Positions 9,164 through 15,774 of a stretch of DNA of 64,000 nucleotides are shown here, piece by piece. Every line of letters starts with the position of its first letter. The stretch's first letter is position 1. A model generated the notes under the pieces. The model was given only the letters and a program-made list of their open reading frames with translations. It did not search any database and was not told where the DNA came from. The stretch is from Clostridiaceae bacterium. Lineage in GTDB: Bacteria > Bacillota > Clostridia > Oscillospirales > Acutalibacteraceae. The stretch is taken from contig JAEERC010000048.1 in the NCBI GenBank assembly GCA_016285645.1, forward strand, positions 34,880-98,879, read 5' to 3'. Position numbers and translations under genes: made by a program.

Positions 9164-10084
9164 TCATAATTTTTGCGCTGTTCTGAGTTTCGCGCTTCTG
9201 CTGCGCGGATTTTGCGATATTTCCTCATCGGAGGGATATACCGCCTTGAAGACCTTGGCTTTCGGTTTTTTGCCGCAGACACATACCGGGAAATCCTTCG
9301 GGCAGGTGCAACCCTGTGCCAGAGCCGAAAAGACCTTTTTCACCGTTCTGTCTTCAATTGAGTGGAATGTTATTATACTCAGCCTGCCTTCTGCGCCGAG
9401 GCAGGAGAACATGTCTTCGCACGCTTTTTCGAGGCCGTCGAGTTCGCCGTTCACATAGATGCGGAGCGCCTGAAATGTGCGCCTTGCGGGATGTGTGTCC
9501 CTCGATGCCGCGGCGGGCATTGCCGAACGGATAATGTCAACAAGCCGCAGCGTGGTCTCAACGGGCTGTGCCTGCCTCTCTCTGACGATTGCCTTCGCGA
9601 TTGAGGCGGCAAATTTTTCTTCGCCGTAAACCGAAATGATTCTTCGCAGTTCGTTTTCGGGAAGTGTATTGACAGCGTCAGCCGCCGATAAACCTTCAAT
9701 GCTCATCCTCATATCGAGCGGAGCGTCCTTGTGAAAGGAGAATCCGCGGTCGGCGTCTTCAAGCTGATGGGAACTGACGCCTAAATCAGCGAGAATCCCA
9801 TCAGCTGAAATGACACCGAGTTTTGAAAGGATAGAGACAATGAAAAAGAAGTTGTCGTGAATAATTGTTACTCTGCCGTCGCCGTCGAAGCGGCTCTTCA
9901 GAGTTTCGATTGCCTGCGGGTCGCGGTCAATACAGATTAACCTGCCGTTTTCGCCTAAGCGTGAGAGGATTTCGCCGCTGTGGCCTCCTCCGCCCGCGGT
10001 GCAGTCAACATAAACGCCGTCCGGCTTTATGTTGAGCGAATCGATTGTCTGTTCAAGTAAAACGGGAATGTGATGAAACTCCAT
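9164..10084 (-). CDS. rsmH: RsmH (MraW), 16S rRNA m4C1402 methyltransferase
   Basis: SAM-dependent N4-methylation of C1402 in 16S rRNA. 306 residues from ATG 10084 (MEFHHIPVLLEQTI), chosen because this is the conserved family N-terminus and a GGTGGAG stretch lies just upstream; a TTG 18 bases earlier overlaps the mraZ stop but lacks a ribosome site. SAM-binding motif VDCTAGGGGHSGEIL, LADLGVSSHQLED, RDTHPARRTFQALRI and IITFHSIEDRTVKK are all present. The C-terminal Cys cluster (CTCPKDFPVCVCGKKPK) is typical. Confidence 0.96.
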   Translation of the reverse strand: MEFHHIPVLLEQTIDSLNIKPDGVYVDCTAGGGGHSGEILSRLGENGRLICIDRDPQAIETLKSRFDGDGRVTIIHDNFFFIVSILSKLGVISADGILADLGVSSHQLEDADRGFSFHKDAPLDMRMSIEGLSAADAVNTLPENELRRIISVYGEEKFAASIAKAIVRERQAQPVETTLRLVDIIRSAMPAAASRDTHPARRTFQALRIYVNGELDGLEKACEDMFSCLGAEGRLSIITFHSIEDRTVKKVFSALAQGCTCPKDFPVCVCGKKPKAKVFKAVYPSDEEISQNPRSRSAKLRTAQKL

Positions 10085-10098
10085 CGCTCCACCGCCCG

Positions 10099-10536
10099 TC
10101 AATAGTCAATAACCGAAAGATCTATGCCTTCAAGGTCTGTGGTATCCGCCTCAACCTTGCTGAAGAATTCGGGCTTCCAGAGTTCTATTCTCTGACCCGC
10201 GCCGAACACCACCACTTCCTTTTCGAACTTCGCGTATTCGCAGAAGTCCGCGCGGATTGTGAACCTGCCCTGCGTGTCGCATTCAACACGCTCGGCGTTG
10301 AGAAACAGCTTGCGCTGGATTTTTGTGCGGTTTTCGCCTGAGAATTTTTCGCTTATGCGTTCTACCAGATCCTGCCAGCCTTCGAGACTGTAGAGGTAGA
10401 GACAGGTTATATCTTCAGTGAGCGGTCTGCAGACAACAAATTCCGTACCGAGATTGCCGCGAAGTTTGGTAGGAACAGCAAGTCTGTTTTTCTGGTCAAG
10501 ATTGTGCCGGTATTTACCCATGAAATCGACAAACAT
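10099..10536 (-). CDS. mraZ: MraZ, transcriptional regulator of the dcw operon
   Basis: 145 residues with two SpoVT/AbrB-like DNA-binding folds; the signature DxxxR occurs as DQKNRLAVPTKLR (residues about 14-26) and DTQGRFTIRADFCEYA (about 89-104). First gene of the dcw operon; MraZ is known to bind repeats just upstream of its own gene in several bacteria, and matching repeats are visible at 10579-10608. Strong GAAAGGAGG ribosome site upstream of ATG 10536. Confidence 0.96.
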   Translation of the reverse strand: MFVDFMGKYRHNLDQKNRLAVPTKLRGNLGTEFVVCRPLTEDITCLYLYSLEGWQDLVERISEKFSGENRTKIQRKLFLNAERVECDTQGRFTIRADFCEYAKFEKEVVVFGAGQRIELWKPEFFSKVEADTTDLEGIDLSVIDY

Positions 10537-10578
10537 GTTATTCCTACCTCCTTTCGGGCTCCACTCAGCGCAAATTTA

Positions 10579-10608
10579 TCGCCTTTTTTCACTTTTCTTC
10601 ACTTATTT
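10579..10608 (-). promoter_or_regulatory. Three 10-bp direct repeats, probable MraZ boxes
   Basis: On the minus strand the sequence reads AAATAAGTGA, AGAAAAGTGA, AAAAAGGCGA back to back: three exact 10-bp steps sharing A-rich-AGTGA/GGCGA. They lie between the mraZ -10 box and the mraZ start. MraZ of mollicutes and enterobacteria is known to bind short G-containing repeats spaced by one helical turn at this position, so autoregulation is inferred. Confidence 0.65.
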
Positions 10609-10614
10609 GCCCCA

Positions 10615-10643
10615 ATTATATAATATCCTCTGCCCTTTTGCAA
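10615..10643 (-). promoter_or_regulatory. Probable dcw operon promoter
   Basis: Minus strand: TTGCAA (10643-10638), 17 bp spacer, TATAAT (10620-10615). It places the start of transcription immediately before the repeats at 10579-10608. Confidence 0.65.
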
Positions 10644-10734
10644 TAGTTTTTTTGATTTTTTTTCGATTTTTTTCAAGTTTTTTTCAAAGCAGCCGATTCT
10701 CTTGTGGATGGCGTCTGATTTGCCCACAAAATAT

Positions 10735-10784
10735 AGATTTTCCACCGCGTTTTCAACATAAACGGTGGAAATCTATGTGGATAA
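10735..10784. other. Inverted repeat next to an exact DnaA-box sequence
   Basis: A 12-bp inverted repeat (AGATTTTCCACCG at 10735-10747 against CGGTGGAAATCT at 10763-10774) is followed by TGTGGATAA at 10776-10784, the exact complement of the DnaA box TTATCCACA. Related words are nearby: TTGTGGATGG at about 10701 and TTTTCCACCG at about 10867. No replication gene is in the window, so a DnaA role is only a possibility; the elements lie about 100-250 bp upstream of the dcw promoter. Confidence 0.4.
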
Positions 10785-10802
10785 GTTATGACAAAAAGTA
10801 AC

Positions 10803-10831
10803 AAAAAAAGAGCGTCCCCGAGGGAACGCTC
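10803..10831 (-). terminator. Intrinsic terminator, minus strand
   Basis: Stem GAGCG...CGCTC (10810-10831) followed on the minus strand by seven T (plus-strand A at 10803-10809). It would stop any transcript reading leftwards through the repeat region before the dcw promoter. Confidence 0.75.
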
Positions 10832-10979
10832 CGTAAAAATTTATGATTTTTTGAAAAAACGGCGGTTTTCCACCGAAAAAAGAGTCGGAATAGGGGTTTT
10901 TCAAAAATTTGATTAAAGAAAGATTGAATGAAAAATAATTTGTGCTCAGCGGTGATTTTTCGTTTCGTTCAGAATTGCA

Positions 10980-11510
10980 TTTACCGCCACACCCGTCTTG
11001 CTCGTTTCACTCGCAATCCACCTGCCCCTCCAAGGGGAAGGCTTTGTAGGGAACGCGGTTCCGCGTTCTGGCAAAACGGAGTTTTGCGATGTAGGGCGGG
11101 ATGGTCTCGCCTGCCGGCTCGGTCGGTGCTCCTGCCTGCGGCAGAGGTTTCCACCGGAAACCCGCACCCTCATCCCGCCGCCGCAAGGGCTGATATCATC
11201 CGCCGACCAGCCACAACACTCGTGAGGACAAAAACCGTCACCTTGCGCAAACTCCTTCAGTCGCCTTCGGCGCCAGCTTTTTCTCCGAAAACGGGAACCC
11301 TTTTGTCGCTTACGCGACATTTCCCCTGACAGGGGAACAACCCAAAGGAGGAGCTCACGACGGACGGAAAACTTAATGTAAATGTAGGGCGGGATTCCCT
11401 AATCCCGCCGCAACAAGGACGTCCGTGAGGACAAAAACTTGCGCATACTCCTTCCGTCACGGTGTTGCGTTGCAACGCCGTGCCACCTCCCCCATAGGAG
11501 GAGGCCACAA
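10980..11510. repeat. Mosaic of short palindromic units
   Basis: Non-coding stretch packed with small perfect or near-perfect hairpins: AACGCGG-TT-CCGCGTT (about 11059), GCAAAAC-GGA-GTTTTGC (about 11081), GTCGC-TTAC-GCGAC (about 11309), TTCCCCTG-A-CAGGGGAA (about 11320), GGCGGGATT-CCCT-AATCCCGCC (about 11388) and CACGGTGTTGC-GTT-GCAACGCCGTG (about 11458). The word CGTGAGGACAAAAAC recurs at about 11221 and 11424, and CTCCTTCMGTC recurs at about 11252 and 11448 and again far away near 29790. Open frames across it are repeat-driven and look non-coding. Confidence 0.7.
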
Positions 11511-11593
11511 CGGACGGATATTTTGAAATAAACAGTGTTCCGCACAATAAAACATCACGGGTCTGCCGGACGGCGGACCCGTGGCTTTTTTGC

Positions 11594-12075
11594 GGGCATT
11601 ATGTATTGACGAGCATTTTCGCAAAGCATGACGGAAAATAATCCGTAAAACAGCAAAAACGGAAACGCAGGCTGAGTCGTCGTGCGAAGATTGGCGAGAG
11701 GATTTTTTGGCAGGCGAAGCGAAAAGCGCAGGCAATACTTTGTGTATTGACGAGCATTTTCGCAAAGCATGGCGGAAAATGATCCGTAAAACAGCAAAAA
11801 CGGAAACGCCGTTTAAGCCGCCGTGATTGGATTGGCGGAGGATTTTTTCGTTCGGCAAGGCATATAATTCGCAGGAATACTTTGTGTATTTCAAGATTTT
11901 TCAACGCAGACGGGCGGTATAAAAAAGAAAAAAAGAAACGCAGGTTGAGCCGTCGTATGGAGAACAGCGAGAAATTTTTTTGTCGGATGAAGCGAAAGAC
12001 GCAGGCAATACTTTGTGTATTGCCGAGTACTTTCACAAAATCCGGCGGAAAAAGAGCCGCTGTTATCCGTGCGTA
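11594..12075. repeat. Tandem array of ~131-142 bp units containing ATACTTTGTGTAT
   Basis: Three and a half diverged direct copies. The junction word ATACTTTGTGTAT is exact at 11735-11747, 11877-11889 and 12008-12020, with a decayed version at about 11597; unit steps are about 141, 142 and 131 bp. The first 70 bp of units one and two (GTATTGACGAGCATTTTCGC... through CAGCAAAAACGGAAACGC) differ at only a few bases. Unit parts decay towards 12075. A further copy of the junction and its left flank lies at the right edge of the window. Frames open through the array on the minus strand repeat the same peptide and are judged fortuitous. Confidence 0.8.
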
Positions 12076-12098
12076 AGGTTCAGCCAAGTTTCCCAAAC

Positions 12099-12131
12099 AA
12101 AAAACAGGAGCAGCTGTTGCCGCCCCCGCTT
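12099..12131 (-). terminator. Terminator of gap
   Basis: Minus strand: GC-rich stem GGGGGCGGC pairing with GCTGCTCCT (with G-T pairs), loop AACA, then six T (plus-strand A run 12099-12104). It begins about 18 bp after the gap stop codon. Confidence 0.75.
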
Positions 12132-12148
12132 TAAACAATATTATTTAA

Positions 12149-13186
12149 TTAACCAAGCTCCGCGAAGTATTTGATTGTGCGAACCATCTGGCTGGTGTAG
12201 CTGTTTTCGTTGTCATACCACGAAACAACCTGAACCTGATAGAGGTCATCGCCGATGGGGCTTACCATTGTCTGAGTTGCGTCGAAGAGTGAGCCGTATC
12301 TCATACCGATAACATCGGAGGAAACGATGGGATCCTCGTTGTAGCCGAAGGACTCGGAAGCGGCTGCTTTCATAGCGGCGTTGATGCCCTCTTTGGTAAC
12401 GTCTGCGCCCTTGACAACAGCGGTAAGGATTGTTGTTGAGCCGGTCGGAACGGGAACTCTCTGAGCGGAGCCGATAAGCTTGCCGTTGAGTTCGGGAATA
12501 ACAAGGCCGATTGCCTTAGCAGCGCCTGTTGAGTTGGGAACGATGTTGGCAGCGCCTGCGCGTGCTCTGCGCATGTCACCCTTTCTGTGGGGACCGTCGA
12601 GAATCATCTGGTCGCCTGTGTAGGCGTGGATGGTGCTCATGATACCGCTCTGGATGGGAGCGTAATCGTTGAGAGCCTTTGCCATGGGAGCAAGGCAGTT
12701 GGTTGTGCAGGACGCGGCGGAGATGATCTGATCATCGGCTGTAAGAGTGTCGTTGTTTACGGAATAAACGATTGTCTTGAGGTCGTTGCCTGCGGGAGCG
12801 GAGATAACAACCTTCTTCGCGCCTGCGTTGATGTGAGCCATGCTCTTGTCTTTGGAGCAGTAGAAACCCGTGCACTCAAGAACAACGTCAACACCGAGTT
12901 CGCCCCAGGGCAGCTCGGCGGCGTTTGCCATAGCGTAGATGGTGATGGTCTTGCCGTCAACAGTGATTGTGCCGGCTTCGTCATCGCTGGATACTGTGTG
13001 AAGATTTTCGCCGATTACGCCGCAGTAACCCTTCTGGGCTGTGTCGTACTTGAGAAGGTTCGCAAGCATTGAGGGCTTGGTGAGGTCGTTGATGGCAACA
13101 ACTTCGTAACCTTCCGCGCCGAACATCTGACGGAACGCAAGACGGCCGATGCGGCCGAAACCGTTAATAGCAACTTTAACTGACAT
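12149..13186 (-). CDS. gap: Glyceraldehyde-3-phosphate dehydrogenase, type I
   Basis: Oxidises glyceraldehyde 3-phosphate with phosphate and NAD to 1,3-bisphosphoglycerate in glycolysis. 345 residues. N-terminal Rossmann motif [15 protein letters not shown], active-site cysteine in [10 protein letters not shown] (about residue 158), catalytic histidine in [30 protein letters not shown] and the C-terminal [13 protein letters not shown]. Strong GGAGGT ribosome site upstream of ATG 13186. Codon choice is more biased than in neighbours, as expected for a highly expressed gene. Monocistronic, with its own promoter and terminator; fba lies nearby on the same strand. Confidence 0.97.
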   Translation of the reverse strand: MSVKVAINGFGRIGRLAFRQMFGAEGYEVVAINDLTKPSMLANLLKYDTAQKGYCGVIGENLHTVSSDDEAGTITVDGKTITIYAMANAAELPWGELGVDVVLECTGFYCSKDKSMAHINAGAKKVVISAPAGNDLKTIVYSVNNDTLTADDQIISAASCTTNCLAPMAKALNDYAPIQSGIMSTIHAYTGDQMILDGPHRKGDMRRARAGAANIVPNSTGAAKAIGLVIPELNGKLIGSAQRVPVPTGSTTILTAVVKGADVTKEGINAAMKAAASESFGYNEDPIVSSDVIGMRYGSLFDATQTMVSPIGDDLYQVQVVSWYDNENSYTSQMVRTIKYFAELG

Positions 13187-13229
13187 AGAAAAATACCTCC
13201 AATTGATATTTTATATTTAAACCTTTTAT

Positions 13230-13258
13230 ATTTTATACATTTTATATGTATTTTGCAA
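13230..13258 (-). promoter_or_regulatory. Probable gap promoter
   Basis: Minus strand TTGCAA (13258-13253), 17 bp spacer, TAAAAT (13235-13230), in a very AT-rich leader about 45 bp before the start codon. Confidence 0.5.
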
Positions 13259-13363
13259 CAGATTTTTTGCGGAAAAACCGATTTTTGTAAAACTTTGTAA
13301 ACCTGTTGCAAAATTCACGGTTTTTGCCCGTTTTTTGGTGTAAATATGCCGATAAAAACGCCT

Positions 13364-13846
13364 TTATTTATGATATTTCGCGCCTGCGGAAATCGAGAAG
13401 GCGCGGTAAATCTGCTCAAGGAGCATCGCCCTTGCCAGCTGGTGCGGAAAAGTCATCGGGCTCATTGACAGGCGCAGGTCCGCCTTCGCCTTGATTTCGG
13501 GCGATAATCCGAACGACGAACCGATAATGAAATCGACCGCCGACACGCCCGAGAGAGCGAACCCGTCGAGTTTTGCGGACAGTTCCTCAGACGAGAGCAT
13601 CTTGCCTTCAACGCAGAGCGCGACAACCTTTTCGCCCCTGTTGATTTTTGAGAGAATCTGCTCCCCTTCCTTCTCAAGAGCGGCTGATATTTCCGCTTCG
13701 GAGGGATTTTCGGAAAGGCGCTGAACCGGCAGTTCGACAACACTTATATTGCACATTGAGCCGAGCCGTTTTACATATTCGGCGCACATCTCGCGCAGAT
13801 AGCTTTCCTTGAGTTTTCCGAGGCAGATTATTTTAATGTTCATCAT
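13364..13846 (-). CDS. rlmH: RlmH, 23S rRNA pseudouridine-1915 N3-methyltransferase
   Basis: SPOUT-class methyltransferase acting on pseudouridine 1915 of 23S rRNA in the assembled ribosome. 160 residues, the normal length. N-terminus MNIKIICLGKLKESYLREMCAEY; the SAM knot is FIIGSSFGLSPEIKAKADLRLSMS; the invariant end MTFPHQLARAMLLEQIYRAFSISAGAKYHK is cut here for length but ends with the family's YHK. Two adjacent ATG codons; GGTGAT precedes the first. It starts about 58 bp after the fba stop, beyond a terminator, so may be partly read through from fba. Confidence 0.95.
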   Translation of the reverse strand: MMNIKIICLGKLKESYLREMCAEYVKRLGSMCNISVVELPVQRLSENPSEAEISAALEKEGEQILSKINRGEKVVALCVEGKMLSSEELSAKLDGFALSGVSAVDFIIGSSFGLSPEIKAKADLRLSMSPMTFPHQLARAMLLEQIYRAFSISAGAKYHK

Positions 13847-13854
13847 AGCAAATC

Positions 13855-13889
13855 ACCAAAAAACAAAGACCGCCGCAGCGACGGTCTTC
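13855..13889 (-). terminator. Terminator of fba
   Basis: Minus strand stem AAGACCGTCGC...GGCGGTCTT (13866-13888) followed by TGTTTTTTGG. Lies between the fba stop and the rlmH start. Confidence 0.8.
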
Positions 13890-13903
13890 GGGATTGAATA
13901 AAA

Positions 13904-14851
13904 TCAGAACGCGAACTGTGCTTTGCCGTCACAACCGAGAACATCAACAATCTTGTGCTCGACCATTTCCTGAATGGCTGTGCGGGCGGGAGCGAGATAC
14001 TGTCTCGGGTCGAAGTGAGAGGGATTCTCCGCGAAATAGGTTCTGACCGCCGCCGTCATCGCAAGGCGGAGGTCGGAGTCTATGTTGATTTTGCACACGG
14101 CTTTTTCGGCCGCCTTGCGAAGTTCGCTTTCGGGAATACCGATTGCGTCGTCAAGCTTGCCGCCGTGGGCGTTAATCATTTTTACAAATTCCTGGGGCAC
14201 GGAGGATGAGCCGTGAAGAACTATCGGGAAGCCGGGAAGACGGGCGGAAACCTCTTCGAGAATGTCAAGACGGAGTTTGGGGTCCTGACCGGGCTTGAAT
14301 TTGAAAGCGCCGTGGCTTGTGCCGATGGCTATTGCGAGCGAGTCAACGCCCGTGCGGGTTACGAAATCCTCAACCTCTTCGGGCTTTGTGTACGAGGAAT
14401 CCTCGGCGGAGACGCTGACTTCGTCCTCAACGCCCGCGAGAGTGCCGAGTTCGCCCTCTACAACAACGCCGTGAGCGTGAGCGTACTCAACAACTTTTCT
14501 TGTAAGTTCAACATTCTCCTCATAGGGCTTGGAAGAGCCGTCAATCATAACGGAGGTGAAGCCGCCGTCAATGCAGCTCTTGCAGAGCTCGAACGAATCG
14601 CCGTGGTCAAGGTGAAGGGCGATGGGAAGGCCTGTTGTTTCGATAGCCGCCTCAACGAGTTTTACAAGGTAGGTGTGGTTCGCGTAATTTCTCGCGCCCT
14701 TGGAAACCTGAAGAATGAGGGGGGCCTGGAGCTTGTCAGCCGCCTGAACAATGCCCTGGATTATTTCCATATTGTTTACATTGAAAGCACCGACCGCGTA
14801 TCCGCCGTTATAGGCGTTTTCGAACATCTTTTTTGTGGTAACGAGTGGCAT
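13904..14851 (-). CDS. fba: Class II fructose-1,6-bisphosphate aldolase
   Basis: Zinc-dependent cleavage of fructose 1,6-bisphosphate into DHAP and glyceraldehyde 3-phosphate. Start chosen at ATG 14851 (MPLVTTKKMFENA), with GGAGGAAA upstream; an in-frame earlier start would add 14 unlike residues. 315 residues. Zinc ligands and active site: ALHLDHGDSFE (His pair and Asp), EGELGTLAGVED, IAIGTSHGAFKF, IVLHGSSSVPQE and KINIDSDLRLA. Typical of the class IIB group in Clostridia. Glycolytic partner of gap. Confidence 0.96.
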   Translation of the reverse strand: MPLVTTKKMFENAYNGGYAVGAFNVNNMEIIQGIVQAADKLQAPLILQVSKGARNYANHTYLVKLVEAAIETTGLPIALHLDHGDSFELCKSCIDGGFTSVMIDGSSKPYEENVELTRKVVEYAHAHGVVVEGELGTLAGVEDEVSVSAEDSSYTKPEEVEDFVTRTGVDSLAIAIGTSHGAFKFKPGQDPKLRLDILEEVSARLPGFPIVLHGSSSVPQEFVKMINAHGGKLDDAIGIPESELRKAAEKAVCKINIDSDLRLAMTAAVRTYFAENPSHFDPRQYLAPARTAIQEMVEHKIVDVLGCDGKAQFAF

Positions 14852-14989
14852 AAAAATTTCCTCCAAACAAAATTTACATTGCATATTATACATTCGTTTT
14901 AAACAAATGTCAACTTGAATCTTTGTTAAAAATATACAATTATATTACTGTATTATATCGCCCCTGCCATGGGCGGCTGAAAGTATATT

Positions 14990-15030
14990 TTTATCGAAAA
15001 ACGATAAATTTTTTATTGACAAACAATAAA
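14990..15030 (+). promoter_or_regulatory. Two 19-bp operators, 22 bp centre to centre
   Basis: TTTATCG-AAAAA-CGATAAA at 14990-15008 and TTTATTG-ACAAA-CAATAAA at 15012-15030: two inverted repeats of the same shape, 22 bp apart (two helix turns). The second covers the -35 box of the promoter at 15016-15044. The obvious ligand is the Cro/CI-type regulator encoded two genes on (15560-15766), so autorepression is inferred. Confidence 0.7.
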
Positions 15031-15044
15031 ATCGGTGCTATTAT
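15016..15044 (+). promoter_or_regulatory. Promoter of the DUF2975-regulator-DUF4173 operon
   Basis: TTGACA (15016-15021), 17 bp, TATTAT (15039-15044); near consensus, overlapped by the downstream operator. Confidence 0.8.
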
Positions 15045-15088
15045 GTACTCAACCGGTTAAGTAAAAAAGAACCTTCGGAGGTCTGGTT

Positions 15089-15547
15089 ATGATCAAAAGA
15101 AACGTTTCGGCGGCAATTTCGCTGGGAGTCTGCATTGTCTGCTCGCTCGCCCTTGCCGCTCTGATTTTCACAATGCCGTCGTTTTTCGGCTGGTTTTATT
15201 CCGCGCTCAGCGGAAACGGAGAACGCGAAAAAGCGGTGATAAAAACCGTGGTTGCGGCGTTTTACATCTGCGCGCCGTTTGCCGCCGCCGCTCTGTTCAT
15301 GATGATTAAAATTCTGCTCAATATTTTAAATGACAGAGTTTTCATTATGCAGAACGTTAAATTCTTCCGCTTTATTTCGTGGTGCTGTTATGCCGTGCTG
15401 GTTATAACCGCGGTTTTCGGGCTGAAGTACATTCCCCTGTTTGTAATCGCTTTTGCCATGGGAGTTGTCGGCACTCTTCTGCGCGTTATAAAAAACATTA
15501 TGCAGTCGGCGGTTGAACTGCGCGAAGAAAACGACCTGACGATTTAA
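15089..15547 (+). CDS. DUF2975-type four-helix membrane protein
   Basis: 152 residues with four hydrophobic segments (about 8-28, 52-72, 88-108, 112-132) and a short charged tail (ELREENDLTI). The pattern, length and pairing with a 68-residue Cro/CI regulator (next gene, 12 bp away) match the DUF2975/YozG pairs common in Bacillota; function is unknown. AGGT-type ribosome site (CGGAGGTCTGG) before ATG 15089. First gene of an operon under the operators at 14990-15030. Confidence 0.7.
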   Translation: MIKRNVSAAISLGVCIVCSLALAALIFTMPSFFGWFYSALSGNGEREKAVIKTVVAAFYICAPFAAAALFMMIKILLNILNDRVFIMQNVKFFRFISWCCYAVLVITAVFGLKYIPLFVIAFAMGVVGTLLRVIKNIMQSAVELREENDLTI

Positions 15548-15559
15548 GGCGGTGAAAAA

Positions 15560-15766
15560 ATGATAGAAGTCAATCTTGATGTTGCGCTTGCGAAAAAGAA
15601 GATGACCTCGGGAGAACTCGCCGAAAGGGTCGGAATCACCCAGGCGAACCTGTCAATACTGAAAACGGGCAAGGCGAAGGCGGTGCGCTTTTCCACGCTG
15701 GACGCCATCTGCCGCGAGCTTGACTGCCAGCCGGGCGATATTCTTCAGTACTCAAGCGCCGAATAA
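15560..15766 (+). CDS. Small Cro/CI-family regulator (YozG-like)
   Basis: 68 residues forming a single helix-turn-helix: KKMTSGELAERVGITQANLSILKTGKAKAVRFSTLDAICRELDC followed by the family end QPGDILQY. No effector domain. Such one-domain regulators normally dimerise on short palindromes; two fitting sites overlap the operon promoter. GGCGGTG ribosome site. Followed after 8 bp by the DUF4173 gene, so all three genes are likely co-transcribed. Confidence 0.85.
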   Translation: MIEVNLDVALAKKKMTSGELAERVGITQANLSILKTGKAKAVRFSTLDAICRELDCQPGDILQYSSAE

Positions 15767-15774
15767 GGAGCAAT

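Noticed and set aside
11594..12075. Possible CRISPR array
   Set aside because: Unit length (131-142 bp) and decaying repeats without short regular spacers do not fit CRISPR; no cas gene is present.
11457..12138. Long open frames of 145 and 179 codons on the minus strand across the tandem array
   Set aside because: They overlap in different frames, translate the repeat unit several times and lack ribosome sites; they arise from repeat DNA.
14213..14902. 229-codon open frame antisense to fba
   Set aside because: It lies opposite the strongly conserved aldolase in the mirror frame and shows no family features.
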